DNA from: Exiguobacterium sp. Leaf196
GTDB lineage: Bacteria > Bacillota > Bacilli > Exiguobacteriales > Exiguobacteriaceae
NCBI RefSeq assembly: GCF_001423965.1
Contig: NZ_LMPV01000006.1
Span: 372,001 to 436,000, forward strand
Length of the DNA stretch: 64,000 nt
Direction of reading: 5' to 3'
In this document: positions 28,525 through 41,517 of the stretch, in pieces
Layout: every line of letters begins with the position of its first letter
Position numbering within the stretch: the stretch's first letter is position 1
Program-made: the position numbers and the translations under genes
Notes under the pieces: generated by a model
Told to the model about the DNA's origin: nothing
The model's database searches: none
What the model saw: only the letters and a program-made list of their open reading frames with translations

Positions 28525-30723
28525 TTACGTCATCATGACGCGATGTACAGCATACACGTCAGAGATTTGTTTAATTCGATCGACGACTTTCTGTAGATGA
28601 TTGACGTTATTGATCGCAATCGTCATCGTGATTTTGGCTTGTTTACTGTCGTCGCCCTTCCCACTGACAGCGACGATGTTCGTATTTGTCGCAGATACCG
28701 ACTGCAAGACATCATTCAACAATCCTGCCCGGTCAAATCCAGAAATTTCGATTTCGACGTTATAACTCTTGACGGCTTTACCTTCATGTTCCCACTCGAC
28801 TTCGAGCAGACGTTCCGGATTTTGTTCGTGAATGACGTTCAAACAGTCCGTCCGGTGAATTGAGACGCCACGCCCACGCGTGATATATCCGACGATATCG
28901 TCCCCTGGAACCGGATTACAACAACGACTCATGCGAACGAGCATGTTATCGATGCCTTTGACCCGAACCCCTTCCGGATTTTCCTTTTTCGGACGATCGA
29001 ACGTCTTCATCTCACTGATTGCTTCGTTCAGTTCTAGATTTTTGGATTCTTTGTCTTTGCGTAATTTTTCCGTTAATTTATGCGCGACTTGGGCAGCAGT
29101 CAGACCATGATAGCCAACAGCAGCGTACATGTCTTCTTCTTGCGAGAAGTTGAACTTCCGCGTCACGTCTTCGAGCGTCTTCTCATTGATGACTTCTTTC
29201 GGCTCAAAGCCAAGCTTCTTCACTTCTGCTTCGATCAGTTCCCGTCCTTTTGAGACGTTCTCTTCGCGTTGCTGACGTTTGAACCATTGACGGATTTTAT
29301 TTTTCGCCTGACTCGACACACAAATCTTGAGCCAATCCTTACTTGGACCATAACTATGCTTCGACGTGACGATTTCGATGATGTCACCTGTCTTTAGCTT
29401 ATAGTCGATCGGTACCATCCGTCCGTTGACTTTCGCTCCGATCGTCCGGTGACCAATTTCCGTATGAATTCGGTAGGCATAATCAATCGGAACAGAACCT
29501 TTCGGCAACTCGATGACGTCGCCTTTTGGTGTGAAGACGTACAGCATGTCACTGAAGAAGTCGACTTTGACCGATTCCATGAATTCCTCGGCATCTGCCG
29601 TGTCCTTCTGTAACTCCAAAATCTCGCGGAAGTGAGCAATCTTATCCTCAAACCCAGATTTTGCTTCCTGTTCCTTACCTTCTTTATACGCCCAGTGAGC
29701 GGCAATCCCGTACTCGGCAATGAAATGCATGTCTCGCGTCCGAATTTGGACCTCGAGCGGCTCGCCTTTCGGTCCGATGACCGTCGTATGCAGCGATTGA
29801 TACATGTTCGGCTTCGGCATCGCGATATAATCCTTGAAACGTCCCGGCATCGGTTTATACTGCGTATGAATGATTCCGAGTACAGCGTAACAATCTTTGA
29901 TTGAGTCAACAATGATACGCACAGCCATCAAATCATAGATTTCACTGAACTCTTTTTTCGAGTTTTGCATCTTATTATAAATGGAATAGATATGCTTCGG
30001 ACGTCCATCGACTTCCGCTGCAATCTGTACATCATCGAGTACTTCATTGACCTCTTCAATAACCGAACTAACGAGCGCTTCTCGTTCCGTCCGTTTTTGT
30101 TTCATCATCGAAACGATCCGGTAGTATTGTTGCGGATTGATGTAGCGCAAACTGATGTCCTCGAGTTCCCATTTGATCGTCGAAATCCCGAGACGATGCG
30201 CAAGTGGCGCGAAGATTTCAAGCGTCTCTTCTGCTTTTTGCACTTGCTTTTCCTTGACCATATGTTGCAACGTCCGCATATTGTGCAAACGGTCAGCCAG
30301 TTTGATCAAGATGACACGAATGTCTTCCGCCATCGCGATGAACATCTTCCGATGGTTCTCAGCTAACTCTTCGCGCTTCGATTTATATTTAATTTTCCCG
30401 AGTTTCGTGACGCCATCGACGAGCATCGCAACGTCAGATCCGAATCGTTCGGATAATTCTTCGAGTGTAATGTCCGTATCTTCGACGACATCATGAAGAA
30501 GCGCAGCGACGATCGTCGTTGCATCCAAACCAATATCGACTAAGATACCGGCAACTTGTACCGGATGAATGATGTACGGTTCCCCTGAACGGCGGAATTG
30601 CCCATCATGTTCGTCTTTCGCGAATTGGTAAGCACGTTCGATGTCTTTGACTTCAACTTGCGTCATGTATTCCGCACATCGAGCGAGAAGGTCTTCTACA
30701 TTTACGATTTGTTTATTTGTCAT
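28525..30723 (-). CDS. relA: Bifunctional (p)ppGpp synthase/hydrolase
   Basis: 732 residues in the order of long RSH enzymes: HD hydrolase (VAALLHDVVEDTD near 70-82, RLHNMRTL), synthetase domain (YSIYNKMQ, EIYDLMAVRIIV, MYQSLHTTVIGPKG), TGS (VFTPKGDVIELPKGSVPIDYAYRIH), zinc-finger/helical region with CCNPVPGD, and ACT at the C-terminus (VEIEISGFDRAGLL). Both active sites look intact, so it both makes and degrades the alarmone in amino acid starvation. ATG at 30723 follows GAGG. Confidence 0.97.
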   Translation of the reverse strand: MTNKQIVNVEDLLARCAEYMTQVEVKDIERAYQFAKDEHDGQFRRSGEPYIIHPVQVAGILVDIGLDATTIVAALLHDVVEDTDITLEELSERFGSDVAMLVDGVTKLGKIKYKSKREELAENHRKMFIAMAEDIRVILIKLADRLHNMRTLQHMVKEKQVQKAEETLEIFAPLAHRLGISTIKWELEDISLRYINPQQYYRIVSMMKQKRTEREALVSSVIEEVNEVLDDVQIAAEVDGRPKHIYSIYNKMQNSKKEFSEIYDLMAVRIIVDSIKDCYAVLGIIHTQYKPMPGRFKDYIAMPKPNMYQSLHTTVIGPKGEPLEVQIRTRDMHFIAEYGIAAHWAYKEGKEQEAKSGFEDKIAHFREILELQKDTADAEEFMESVKVDFFSDMLYVFTPKGDVIELPKGSVPIDYAYRIHTEIGHRTIGAKVNGRMVPIDYKLKTGDIIEIVTSKHSYGPSKDWLKICVSSQAKNKIRQWFKRQQREENVSKGRELIEAEVKKLGFEPKEVINEKTLEDVTRKFNFSQEEDMYAAVGYHGLTAAQVAHKLTEKLRKDKESKNLELNEAISEMKTFDRPKKENPEGVRVKGIDNMLVRMSRCCNPVPGDDIVGYITRGRGVSIHRTDCLNVIHEQNPERLLEVEWEHEGKAVKSYNVEIEISGFDRAGLLNDVLQSVSATNTNIVAVSGKGDDSKQAKITMTIAINNVNHLQKVVDRIKQISDVYAVHRVMMT

Positions 30724-30811
30724 CCCTTTTCCTCACCCAGTCCCCGGGATCGTCTGCAACGGAATCCCTAATATATAATTCTTATTATCGTGAAATCTTG
30801 AGAAGATGTCA

Positions 30812-30857
30812 AAATAAAAAGAAATACCCCCTTGGTCATCAAGTACCAAGAGAGTAT
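30812..30857 (-). terminator. Terminator after apt
   Basis: ATACTCTCTTGGT pairs with ACCAAGGGGGTAT (two mismatches) around an eight-base loop; TTCTTTTTATTTTG follows on the minus strand. Confidence 0.78.
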
Positions 30858-30864
30858 AGTGTCT

Positions 30865-31383
30865 TCAGTCTTCGTAGCGAATCAATGAAAGAATGTCATA
30901 TCCTTCGAGTTTCTCACGTCCGCCAAGACCATCGAGTTCAATTAAGAATCCGATTCCGGCAACTGTTCCGCCTAATTTTTCGATCATTTGGATCGTTGCT
31001 TCAATCGTACCACCTGTCGCAAGCAAATCGTCAAGGATGACGACGCGTTGTCCCGGTTGGATTGCATCTTCGTGCATCGTCAAGACGTCTTTTCCGTACT
31101 CAAGACCATACTCGACACGGACTGTCTCGCGCGGTAATTTTCCTTCTTTACGAACAGGAACGAATCCGATTTCCATCGCGTAAGCTGCTGGGCAACCAAC
31201 GACGAATCCACGTGCTTCTGGACCTGCGATGACATCTGCGCCTTTACTACGTGCATACTCAACGAGCGCATCGACCGATTGTTTATACGCCGGTCCGTTT
31301 TGCATGAGTGATGTGATGTCCTTGAAACTGATTCCTTCTTTCGGCCAATTCTCGACCTCTTTTATATGCTGTTTGAACTCCAT
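30865..31383 (-). CDS. apt: Adenine phosphoribosyltransferase
   Basis: 172 residues. Salvages adenine to AMP with PRPP. N-terminal [18 protein letters not shown], adenine-binding [11 protein letters not shown], and the PRPP loop [13 protein letters not shown]. Its ATG lies inside the 3' end of recJ (22-base overlap) with GGAGG also inside recJ, so it is coupled to recJ. Order recJ-apt-relA is conserved in Bacillales; here a terminator separates apt from relA. Confidence 0.97.
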   Translation of the reverse strand: MEFKQHIKEVENWPKEGISFKDITSLMQNGPAYKQSVDALVEYARSKGADVIAGPEARGFVVGCPAAYAMEIGFVPVRKEGKLPRETVRVEYGLEYGKDVLTMHEDAIQPGQRVVILDDLLATGGTIEATIQMIEKLGGTVAGIGFLIELDGLGGREKLEGYDILSLIRYED

Positions 31384-33671
31384 GTCTTTTCCTCCTGCTT
31401 CGCCGCTTCTACCAAAGTATCAAAACGCTCTTTCAACTGAGCGAGTGACGAATAAATGTATTGTTGCTCGAGCTCTTGACGCGCTTCATGACGCTGGTAC
31501 GTCGGTGCTTCCGTCAGATCTCGTTTTGCAGCATTTGGGTTCACACCCGGCAGCCCGTCCTCCATTGTAACAAGAAAATCAAGTTCCGAGAATACCGAAT
31601 GCATAAAGTTAATCGATCGTTTCGTCCATTTTCGCGATTTCGACAAACGTACGAGACCCATCCGGAGCTCATCCCGTGGACATTTCGCAAAATACTGGAA
31701 GTACTGTTTGAAGTCCTCACGCGATGGAATCGTCTCGAAATAATAGCCTTCATCCTTAAAGGCACAATAAATCCGCTCTGCCTGTTGTACGTATGGATAA
31801 AATGCAACTTCCTCTTCCGGCAGGTCAAGAAAGACGATGTTTTGTCGAATCGGACCATTCAACGAACGTTCAGTGTATTTCTCCTTCACCTCATCGGTAA
31901 AGGCGACGAATGTCGTCGTCTCGTGCGGTAAGGCGAATAGATCGCTCAGCGGCCGCTTACCTCCACGGTAATCAAACACTTGAACATCTTCGACAGCGAC
32001 GTCTTGAATCATCAATTGTGGTTTACGGAAACCATTCCATTCATTGATGTTCAGACTGCCCATCAAGTGAATCTCCGATAAGGTTGAAACTTCATCGACG
32101 AGGTCGCCGAAGCCGAAGCCGATTGCATCGAGTTCCTTCCCGTCGTCTGATAGGAGTGCCTTGACATGCGTCAGATCACGACCGATCCGTTTCATATCGC
32201 GAATCTTCGCCTGCTCAATGACGATCCGTGGCGCGGGGTTTCCCATCCCGAACGGTGCCAATCGCTGAATGTCTTCAATCAACTGAATCGAGACATCACT
32301 AACGTGTAGACGTAGGTCGACATCGATTGTCGCGATGAACGCGTCATCCGGTAACGTGCTCGCTTGTTCATTCAAGCGTTGACGTAACGTCTCAACGTCA
32401 TCAGAAGATAAAGTCATCCCAGCCGCAGCTGGATGTCCTCCGAAGTGTGGCAAGATATCTTCACACTTCGTCAGCTCAGCGAAGAGGTCAAAGGCTGGAA
32501 TCGATCGCCCAGAACCTTTGGCTGTTCCTTTTTCAGCATCATGACACAGCATGATGACGGGGCGATGATATTTTTCAACGAGTCGCGAGGCGACGATCCC
32601 GACGACACCTGGGTTCCAGTCTGCCGCATCGACGACGAGGACGCGGTCATCCTTGAAGCGTTCCTCGACAAGCGCCGTTGCTTCTTCCGCAATCTGCTTG
32701 ACGATATCTTGACGTTGCTTATTTTGTTGGTCGAGCTGTTTCGCGAGATGAAGTGCTTCATCTTTACTTTCTGCTAGCAACATCTCGAGCGCTGGCATCG
32801 CAGAATCGAGACGACCTGCTGCATTGATCCGTGGACCGAACGCAAATCCGACCGACTCTTCCGTTAGTTCGTCCTCAGTTAAACTGCAGACGTCACGTAA
32901 CGCAAGGATACCTGGACGTTCACTTGCGTTCAGTGCTTCGATGCCACGAATCGCAAGCAAGCGGTTTTCGCCGACGAGCGGGACAAGATCGGCAATCGTT
33001 CCGAGCACGGCAAGATCGAGTAATTCGACTGGTTCACGATCAAGGAGAGCATGTGCGACTTTAAAGGCAACACCTGCGCCTGCGAGTTTCGAGAACGGAT
33101 ACGCCGGATCGACACCTGGATGGATCAAGGCAAAGGCATCGGGTAACGTTTCTTTTGCTTCGTGATGATCGGTGATGATTAAATCGACCCCGAGTTCCTT
33201 CAGGACATCTGCTTCGTGGATACCGGAAATCCCACAGTCGACGGTGATGACGAGACTAAACCCTTCTTCCGCTGCCCAGCGAAATGCTGCTTCATTCGGT
33301 CCATAGCCTTCCGTGAATCGGTTTGGGATATAACACTCTGCCATCCCTCCGATTTCAATCAAGGCGTGCCAGAGAATCGCCGCGGAACTCACACCATCGA
33401 CGTCATAATCACCGTAAATTAAAATCATCTCACCTTCGTTTACGGCACGTTGAATCCGTTCAACGACTTTCGGCATGTCTTTAAAAGCAAATGGATCGTG
33501 GAATGCCATTTGATCGGTTTCTAGAAATTCACGGGCTGCTTCACGTGTCGTGAACCCCCGTTGGACAAGTAGTTGTGCGACGTGCGGAGAGATCGAGCCA
33601 TCCGCCGTCAATTGTTCGATTTGTTCTGGATCAATGACTTTATCAAGCCATGTTTTTTTAGCATGGTACAT
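31362..33671 (-). CDS. recJ: Single-stranded-DNA-specific exonuclease RecJ
   Basis: 769 residues from ATG at 33671 (GGAGG seven bases before). DHH phosphoesterase: [17 protein letters not shown] at about 80-96, [15 protein letters not shown]1 with [12 protein letters not shown] and [12 protein letters not shown], then an OB domain, and a long C-terminal Firmicutes-type extension (about 570-769) with a helical end. Degrades 5' ends of single strands in recombination and mismatch/base excision repair. A TATAAT at 33698-33703 right after the secF terminator may be its -10 box. Confidence 0.95.
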   Translation of the reverse strand: MYHAKKTWLDKVIDPEQIEQLTADGSISPHVAQLLVQRGFTTREAAREFLETDQMAFHDPFAFKDMPKVVERIQRAVNEGEMILIYGDYDVDGVSSAAILWHALIEIGGMAECYIPNRFTEGYGPNEAAFRWAAEEGFSLVITVDCGISGIHEADVLKELGVDLIITDHHEAKETLPDAFALIHPGVDPAYPFSKLAGAGVAFKVAHALLDREPVELLDLAVLGTIADLVPLVGENRLLAIRGIEALNASERPGILALRDVCSLTEDELTEESVGFAFGPRINAAGRLDSAMPALEMLLAESKDEALHLAKQLDQQNKQRQDIVKQIAEEATALVEERFKDDRVLVVDAADWNPGVVGIVASRLVEKYHRPVIMLCHDAEKGTAKGSGRSIPAFDLFAELTKCEDILPHFGGHPAAAGMTLSSDDVETLRQRLNEQASTLPDDAFIATIDVDLRLHVSDVSIQLIEDIQRLAPFGMGNPAPRIVIEQAKIRDMKRIGRDLTHVKALLSDDGKELDAIGFGFGDLVDEVSTLSEIHLMGSLNINEWNGFRKPQLMIQDVAVEDVQVFDYRGGKRPLSDLFALPHETTTFVAFTDEVKEKYTERSLNGPIRQNIVFLDLPEEEVAFYPYVQQAERIYCAFKDEGYYFETIPSREDFKQYFQYFAKCPRDELRMGLVRLSKSRKWTKRSINFMHSVFSELDFLVTMEDGLPGVNPNAAKRDLTEAPTYQRHEARQELEQQYIYSSLAQLKERFDTLVEAAKQEEKTWSSNSI

Positions 33672-33704
33672 CTCAAACCCTCCAATCAACTTCCCCATTA
33701 TAAT

Positions 33705-33738
33705 TGAAAATCCGCATCAGCGATAGCTGATGCGGATA
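33705..33738 (-). terminator. Terminator after secF
   Basis: 12 bp perfect stem ATCCGCATCAGC/GCTGATGCGGAT with loop TATC, followed by TTTTCAATT on the minus strand. Confidence 0.85.
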
Positions 33739-33743
33739 CTCTT

Positions 33744-34661
33744 TTAGGAAGCACGTTTTGTCCGACCAAGTGTCCGACCCTTCATGACGAGCCAGAGCTG
33801 AGCAGCGATGAAGATCGAAGAGAACATCCCCATGATCAACCCGACGAGCAACGCAAGACTGAATCCACGGATCGCTTCGCTACCGAAGATGTAGAGCGCT
33901 GCTGCCGTCATGATGACCGTCACGACGGTGTTGATCGAACGGACGATTGTTTGTTGAATCGATTCATTGACGATATGCGCCAACTCATCGAACGAAACTT
34001 TTCGTCCCCCTTTTTCGGCAAGTCCGAGATTTTCTCGAACCCTGTCGAACGTAACGATCGTATCGTTGACAGAATACCCGATGATCGTCAGGATCGCTGC
34101 AATGAAGTACAAGTTGACCTCAATTTGGAACAACGAGAAGAAGGCGACGATCATTAACGCATCATGCAATAGTGCAAGCACTGTCGCAATCCCGTATAAC
34201 GGTTGGAATCGGAACGAGACATAGATGACGATCCCAAGTGACGCGAGTAAGACCGCATAAATCGCGTTACGCGCGATTTCTTGACCAACTTGCGCCGAAA
34301 CCGTCGAGATACTCGGTTCTTTCTTATATTCCGTTTCAATCGTTTGTTTCATTTTAGAGATTTGATCTTGGCTGAATTCCCCAACGAACGTGACGTTCGC
34401 TAGTTTTCCACCTTGAGCAAATTGGATGCCATCGATTTCCGCAGCATCAATGCCTGACTCTTCAATGACAGAGCGGACATCGGCTTCCTTGATTTGATTC
34501 TCAGAAGAAATCTCGACGCGTGTACCTTGCGAGAAGTCGATCCCAAGGTTAAGACCGCGGAACGACAGCAAAAGTACCGAAATGATGACGAGGGCAATCG
34601 TGATCGCGAAATAGATTTTGCGATGTTTGACGTAATCGAATTTCGTAGGATTAAAGCTCAC
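33744..34661 (-). CDS. secF: Protein translocase subunit SecF
   Basis: 305 residues from GTG at 34661, since AAAGGAG lies 10 bases upstream; a GTG at 34670 abuts that site. Six membrane helices expected: first at about 17-35, periplasm-like loop with GLNLGIDFSQGTRVEI (SecF signature), then five helices with LTIIGYSVNDTIVTFDRVREN and the final GFSLALLVGLIMGMFSSIF. Works with SecD to pull exported proteins across the membrane using the proton motive force. It overlaps secD by 11 bases. In B. subtilis the two are one fused protein; here they are separate. Confidence 0.95.
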   Translation of the reverse strand: MSFNPTKFDYVKHRKIYFAITIALVIISVLLLSFRGLNLGIDFSQGTRVEISSENQIKEADVRSVIEESGIDAAEIDGIQFAQGGKLANVTFVGEFSQDQISKMKQTIETEYKKEPSISTVSAQVGQEIARNAIYAVLLASLGIVIYVSFRFQPLYGIATVLALLHDALMIVAFFSLFQIEVNLYFIAAILTIIGYSVNDTIVTFDRVRENLGLAEKGGRKVSFDELAHIVNESIQQTIVRSINTVVTVIMTAAALYIFGSEAIRGFSLALLVGLIMGMFSSIFIAAQLWLVMKGRTLGRTKRAS

Positions 34662-35955
34662 GGATTTCACTCTCCTTTACACCGAACCATGATTTCTTCT
34701 TATCGAACCATCGGCTACTGACAAGGAGTTGCATCAGGTAACGTGAGACAAAGACATTCGTGACGAAAGTGACGGCAATTGAGACCATCAACATGATGGC
34801 GAATCCTTTGACCGTGCTTGTACCGAAGTAGTACAAGACACCAGCAGAAATCAATGTCGTTAAGTTGGCATCAAGAATCGTACCGAACGAACGACGGTTT
34901 CCGGCTTTAAATGCGGATAAGACGGATTTGCCGCTTCGTAATTCGTCCTTGATCCGCTCTGCAGTGATGATGTTCGCATCAACCGCCATACCGACACCAA
35001 GAACGAGTGCCGCAATCCCCGGTAATGTAAGGACGGCATTAATCCCGTTAAAGAAGATCATGACGAGATAGATGTAGAACAACAAGGTAATAATCGAAAC
35101 TAATCCAGAGATCCGGTAGAACACTAGCATGAACAAGAAGACAGCAGCTACACCGATCGCTGACGCGAAGAGTGTCTGATCAAGTGCATCCTGTCCAAAA
35201 GCAGCCGAGACCGACGTCGAGTAGATTTCCTCGAGTTTGACCGGCAGTGCTCCTGCGTTAAGGATTGAGGACAATTGTTTACCATACTCGGCATCGATAT
35301 CGCCACCGGAAATGATTGCCTTATCCGAGTTGATTGGTTGAGTGACCGATGCATCCGAAACGATTTTCGAATTTTTCTTTTGAATCTCTTTTTCGTACGT
35401 ATCACCCTTTTCGTAATCGAGCCAGATGACAAGGCGGTTCGCCGGTGCTTGCATTTGTGAGACTTTTTGAGTTACTTCATAAAATTTCTGTTTTGACTTC
35501 ATCGTCAATTCGACGAGTGGTTCATTCGTATTCGGATCATATCCGACTTTTGCTCCTTTAGCTTTTAAGTCTGAACCGTCAAGCAACAACTTATCGTTGA
35601 TGTCACGGAATGACAATTGTGCCGTCGAAGATAGGATTTGACGCGCTTCCGTCTGATCCTTGACGCCAGCAAGTTGAACACGAATCCGGTTGTTACCTTC
35701 GATCCGAATATCCGGTTCAGAGACACCGAGAACATTGACACGGTTCTCAATTGCCGTCAATGTGGCACTCATCGCATTTTGGTCGATGACGTCTCCTTCT
35801 TTCAGTGGTTGTACTTCATACAAGACTTCGAAGCCACCTTTAAGGTCAAGGCCAAGCTTCGTATCCTTCAGCAACCATGACGATGTCGTACCGATTAGCA
35901 CGAGCAACGCGATGACGACGATGAAGAATGTGGCAAGTTTCCCTTTCTTGATCAT
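34651..35955 (-). CDS. secD: Protein translocase subunit SecD
   Basis: 434 residues: one N-terminal helix, DTKLGLDLKGGFEVLYEV (SecD signature), the extracytoplasmic P1 domain shorter than in E. coli, then five helices from about 255, including GVGMAVDANIITAERIKDELR and a long C-terminal part. Partner of SecF in protein export. It is separated from yajC by a terminator, so secD-secF form their own unit. The ATG at 35955 is preceded by AAAGGAC. Confidence 0.95.
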   Translation of the reverse strand: MIKKGKLATFFIVVIALLVLIGTTSSWLLKDTKLGLDLKGGFEVLYEVQPLKEGDVIDQNAMSATLTAIENRVNVLGVSEPDIRIEGNNRIRVQLAGVKDQTEARQILSSTAQLSFRDINDKLLLDGSDLKAKGAKVGYDPNTNEPLVELTMKSKQKFYEVTQKVSQMQAPANRLVIWLDYEKGDTYEKEIQKKNSKIVSDASVTQPINSDKAIISGGDIDAEYGKQLSSILNAGALPVKLEEIYSTSVSAAFGQDALDQTLFASAIGVAAVFLFMLVFYRISGLVSIITLLFYIYLVMIFFNGINAVLTLPGIAALVLGVGMAVDANIITAERIKDELRSGKSVLSAFKAGNRRSFGTILDANLTTLISAGVLYYFGTSTVKGFAIMLMVSIAVTFVTNVFVSRYLMQLLVSSRWFDKKKSWFGVKESEIREL

Positions 35956-36067
35956 GCTACATTGTCCTTTCTCTAGTTCCCAGTATATTTTCAGACAACT
36001 TTGTTCTCCTACCCTAGCTTACAAAAGAAATGGTAATCTTAGCAAACGTTTTTCTCATATATAAACA

Positions 36068-36102
36068 GAAAAGACGCTCCGGAATCCGGAAAGCGTCTTT
36101 TC
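36068..36102 (-). terminator. Terminator after yajC
   Basis: AAAAGACGCT pairs with AGCGTCTTTT around CCGGATTCCGG, which can itself pair; ends the ruvAB-queA-tgt-yajC run before secD. A/T runs on both sides. Confidence 0.85.
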
Positions 36103-36108
36103 AATGCC

Positions 36109-36402
36109 TTATTCGACCGTTTCGTCGCCCATGACAGTTGTTGATTTTTTCGTCACTTCTGCCACAGCACTTCGGTTGAATGTCAATTGTGCGTTTCCTG
36201 ACTTCAATGTCACCGTCGTGTCGTCAACTTTTTGGACAACCCCGTGAAGACCACCGATCGTTACGATCGAATCGCCGCGTGAAAGTTCAGTTTGCATCTG
36301 ACGCACTTGCTTCTGGCGTTTGTTCTGTGGACGGATCAACAAGAAATAGAACACCACGAAGATCAAGATCATCGGGAGGAATGCAAGGATATTACTTCCC
36401 AT
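36109..36402 (-). CDS. yajC: Preprotein translocase subunit YajC
   Basis: 97 residues from ATG at 36402, with AAAGGAG nine bases upstream. One N-terminal membrane helix (ILAFLPMILIFVVFYFLLI), then RPQNKRQKQ and a small cytoplasmic domain with LSRGDSIVTIGGLHGVV, as in YajC. Accessory of the SecDF complex. It follows tgt and precedes secD, the usual order. Confidence 0.95.
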   Translation of the reverse strand: MGSNILAFLPMILIFVVFYFLLIRPQNKRQKQVRQMQTELSRGDSIVTIGGLHGVVQKVDDTTVTLKSGNAQLTFNRSAVAEVTKKSTTVMGDETVE

Positions 36403-36473
36403 TTGTACCAACTCCTTTATCATTCAAATCACGTTCATTATACCGTGAAAGGATTGATTTGTCAGACGATTTG

Positions 36474-38659
<2,186 letters not shown>

Positions 38660-38663
38660 TGGT

Positions 38664-39659
38664 TCAATTTCCTTCTTTCAGTCCTAAATGTTGGCGGGCG
38701 AACGATGTTAAGACACGTCCGCGCGGGGTACGTTGTAAAAAGCCTTGTTGTAACAGATATGGTTCATACACATCTTCGATCGTCTGCGCATCTTCTCCGA
38801 TTGTCGCTGCAATCGTCTCAAGACCGACCGGACCACCGGCAAACCGTTCTGCAAGCGATCGTAGTAAACGATGGTCGACATCGTCGAGTCCGAGCGCATC
38901 GACATGCAAGCGATCAAGTGCACTTGTCGCAAGCGAGGCATCGATCTCAGTTTGATGAGCAACTTGAGCGAAGTCACGGACACGCCGTAACAACCGGTTC
39001 GCGACACGTGGTGTTCCGCGTGAACGAAGGGCGATCGCTTCTGCTGCGAGACGATCCGCTTCGAATCCAAACAGACGTGATGTCCGGGTCACGATGGCAG
39101 ACAACTCTGACATCGTATAATATTCAAGCTTCAGCGTCACGCCAAAACGATCACGTAGCGGTGCCGACAGCATCCCGGCACGCGTCGTCGCACCGACGAG
39201 TGTAAATGGTGGCAAGTCGATCCGAACGCTACGCGCGAGTTCCCCTTGACCGATGACGATATCGAGACAATAGTCTTCCATCGCCGGATATAGAATCTCT
39301 TCGATCGATCGACTCAACCGATGAATTTCGTCGATGAACAGGACGTCTCCCGGCTCAAGTGATGAGAGAATTGCCGCCAGATCACCTGGTCGTTCGATCG
39401 CAGGACCGGCTGTCGTCTTGATGCCGACCCCCATCTCGTTTGCGATGATTGTCGCAAGCGTCGTCTTACCAAGACCTGGAGGACCGTAGAGAAGAACGTG
39501 ATCGAGTGTTTCCTGACGAATTTTTGCCGCCTCGATGAAGACACTTAAGTTTCCTTTTGCTTTCTCCTGCCCGATATATTGCTCGAGCGTCTGAGGACGC
39601 AGACTCCACTCTTCTTGATCTTCCGCATGGGCGGATTCTGACAAAATGCGCTCTTCCAT
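38664..39659 (-). CDS. ruvB: Holliday junction branch migration helicase RuvB
   Basis: 331 residues. AAA+ motor that drives branch migration with RuvA. Walker [14 protein letters not shown] at about 58-70, Walker [10 protein letters not shown], sensor 1 GATTRAG, arginine finger region RDRFG, winged helix with GPVGLETIA and RTPRGRVLT. Starts four bases after ruvA. No ruvC is seen, as expected in Firmicutes. Confidence 0.98.
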   Translation of the reverse strand: MEERILSESAHAEDQEEWSLRPQTLEQYIGQEKAKGNLSVFIEAAKIRQETLDHVLLYGPPGLGKTTLATIIANEMGVGIKTTAGPAIERPGDLAAILSSLEPGDVLFIDEIHRLSRSIEEILYPAMEDYCLDIVIGQGELARSVRIDLPPFTLVGATTRAGMLSAPLRDRFGVTLKLEYYTMSELSAIVTRTSRLFGFEADRLAAEAIALRSRGTPRVANRLLRRVRDFAQVAHQTEIDASLATSALDRLHVDALGLDDVDHRLLRSLAERFAGGPVGLETIAATIGEDAQTIEDVYEPYLLQQGFLQRTPRGRVLTSFARQHLGLKEGN

Positions 39660-39663
39660 GTCC

Positions 39664-40257
39664 TCACCTCACATTCAATAACAACTGGAGTGCCCGTTTA
39701 ACATATTGATCCGTTGACAGGACTTCTGCCTGCAACGCTTTTTTGACTTTTTCGACTTCTCGATCACTGTAACCGAGCGCCGTCAGAGCTTCACAGGCTT
39801 CGTTTAGCTCTGCGTTACCTTGTGCGAACAAGCCTTCGCTCGGTACGTAGTCTGGCGCGAGCTCTGCTAACTTTCCTTTTAGGTCGAGTGTCATTTGTTT
39901 TGCTGTCTTTTTGCCGACACCTGGGAACTTGACGAGATAACTTTCCTTTTCTTGTTCGATTGCTTCAACAAGCGCATCGACATTCCCTGATGCGACGATT
40001 GCAAGCGCTCCTTTTGGTCCGATCCCTGTCACACCGAGCAACTTCGTGAACAAGGCACGCTCACGCCGGGAACGGAATCCGAATAAGACTTCTTGGTCCT
40101 CACGGACATAGTGATACGTATATACGATGATCTGTTCGTCTCCGGTCCGATAAAAAAACGGGTTCGGTGCTACGATCTTGTAGCCAATCCCGCCAACTTC
40201 TACCGTCACGAATTCCGCACAGACATAAGCGACTTCGCCGCGTACGAATTCTATCAA
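39664..40257 (-). CDS. ruvA: Holliday junction branch migration protein RuvA
   Basis: 197 residues from a TTG at 40257, chosen because GGGAG lies nine bases before it and the protein then reads [12 protein letters not shown], the family start. N-terminal OB domain with [11 protein letters not shown], two helix-hairpin-helix units ([24 protein letters not shown]), and C-terminal domain III that binds RuvB. The ORF extends upstream but without a ribosome site. First gene of the ruvAB-queA-tgt-yajC unit. Confidence 0.94.
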   Translation of the reverse strand: MIEFVRGEVAYVCAEFVTVEVGGIGYKIVAPNPFFYRTGDEQIIVYTYHYVREDQEVLFGFRSRRERALFTKLLGVTGIGPKGALAIVASGNVDALVEAIEQEKESYLVKFPGVGKKTAKQMTLDLKGKLAELAPDYVPSEGLFAQGNAELNEACEALTALGYSDREVEKVKKALQAEVLSTDQYVKRALQLLLNVR

Positions 40258-40294
40258 TGTGGAACGCTCCCATCTATAAACAAACTCTCGTGTT

Positions 40295-40324
40295 ATTGTA
40301 GCATACATCTTCGTTTGGCTTCAA
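40295..40324 (-). promoter_or_regulatory. Promoter of ruvA
   Basis: Minus-strand TTGAAG (40319-40324), 18 bases, TACAAT (40295-40300). Fits sigma-A and falls just before the TTG start with a leader of about 30 bases. Confidence 0.55.
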
Positions 40325-40375
40325 AGCGTTCTTCAGCAAAAATCAATACATACGTTCGCTCTCTCAATCAGAAGA

Positions 40376-40406
40376 CAAAAAGCGTGATCGTTTGCACGAC
40401 CACGCT
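40376..40406 (-). terminator. Terminator after nadA
   Basis: AGCGTGGTCGT pairs with ACGATCACGCT (one mismatch) around GCAA, followed by TTTTGTC on the minus strand. Confidence 0.82.
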
Positions 40407-40419
40407 CTCACTCTCTATT

Positions 40420-41517
40420 TTACGAACGCTCAAGCATTCGTTCGAGCGCCAATACGGCATGCCGCGTCGTCTCTGCGTCGACTTTAATGATGTTGACCGG
40501 CTCACCTGCTTCGACCTGTTCGAGCGCCCAAGCCAAATGCGGCAAGTCAATCCGGTTCATCGTCAGACACGGGCACATGAACGGATTGAGCGACACGATG
40601 TCAAGATCCGGATGAGTCGTCGCGAGTCGATTGACGAGGTTCATCTCTGTTCCGATCGCCCACTTCGTTCCAGGAGCAGCCTGTTCGATTTGTTGAATGA
40701 TGTACGCAGTTGATCCATTGAGATCAGACGCTGCTACTACTTCATGCGAACATTCCGGGTGAACGAGAATCTTTCGCTCCGGATCCGTCTTACGGAACTG
40801 TTCAATTTGACCGACTGTGAATTTCTCATGCACCGAGCAGTGCCCTTTCCATAAGATGACGCGGACGTCTTGGTCCTCCCCGTCAAAAACGAGTTCGTCG
40901 CGAATCGGATCCCAAATCGCCATCTGCTCTAACGGAATTCCGAGCGCATGTGCCGTATTGCGACCGAGATGTTGATCCGGCAGGAAGAATAAGATGTCTC
41001 GTTCAGCAAGCGCCCACTCGACCATTTGGACAGCGTTCGATGATGTCACCGTCGCCCCACCGTGACGACCGACGAATGCTTTGATGGCTGCTGTCGAATT
41101 GACATACGTCAATGGTAAGATCGAATCTCCGAACCGTTCCGTCAAGATCGTAAAGGCACGCTCCGTTTGTATATCATTCGCCATATCTGCCATCGAACAG
41201 CCAGCACGCATGTCAGGCAAAACGACCGTATGTGACGCATCGGTCAGCATATCTGCCGTCTCCGCCATAAAGTGAACACCGCAAAAGACCGTATATTCGG
41301 CTTCTGTCATCTGCTTCGCGACTTGTGCAAGCTGGAGCGAATCTCCCGTCGCATCCGCGAACTGGACGACTTCGTCTTTTTGATAGTGGTGGGCAGGTAA
41401 GAATAAGCGACTGCCCATCCGTGCTTTGACCCCTTCGATGATCGCAATCAATTCTGCTTCTGATTGCTGTAAGTATGACGCCGGAATCCCTTCGTGACGT
41501 AATAGATCAAATGACAT
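40420..41517 (-). CDS. nadA: Quinolinate synthase
   Basis: 365 residues, the longer Bacillus type. Condenses iminoaspartate with dihydroxyacetone phosphate. The three [4Fe-4S] cysteines are likely those in [24 protein letters not shown] and [11 protein letters not shown]. Substrate motifs HHYQKDEV and GHCSVHEKF are present. Overlaps nadC by 11 bases. Likely repressed by the nadR product encoded across the divergent promoter; cluster assembly may rely on the neighbouring nifS. Confidence 0.96.
   Translation of the reverse strand: MSFDLLRHEGIPASYLQQSEAELIAIIEGVKARMGSRLFLPAHHYQKDEVVQFADATGDSLQLAQVAKQMTEAEYTVFCGVHFMAETADMLTDASHTVVLPDMRAGCSMADMANDIQTERAFTILTERFGDSILPLTYVNSTAAIKAFVGRHGGATVTSSNAVQMVEWALAERDILFFLPDQHLGRNTAHALGIPLEQMAIWDPIRDELVFDGEDQDVRVILWKGHCSVHEKFTVGQIEQFRKTDPERKILVHPECSHEVVAASDLNGSTAYIIQQIEQAAPGTKWAIGTEMNLVNRLATTHPDLDIVSLNPFMCPCLTMNRIDLPHLAWALEQVEAGEPVNIIKVDAETTRHAVLALERMLERS

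Noticed and set aside
31362-31383. recJ-apt overlap considered as a frameshifted annotation
   Set aside because: Both ends match their families and a GGAGG site for apt lies inside recJ, so the overlap is real coupling.
34651-34670. secD-secF junction as a possible broken SecDF fusion
   Set aside because: Each protein has complete ends and secF has its own ribosome site, as in the many bacteria with split genes.
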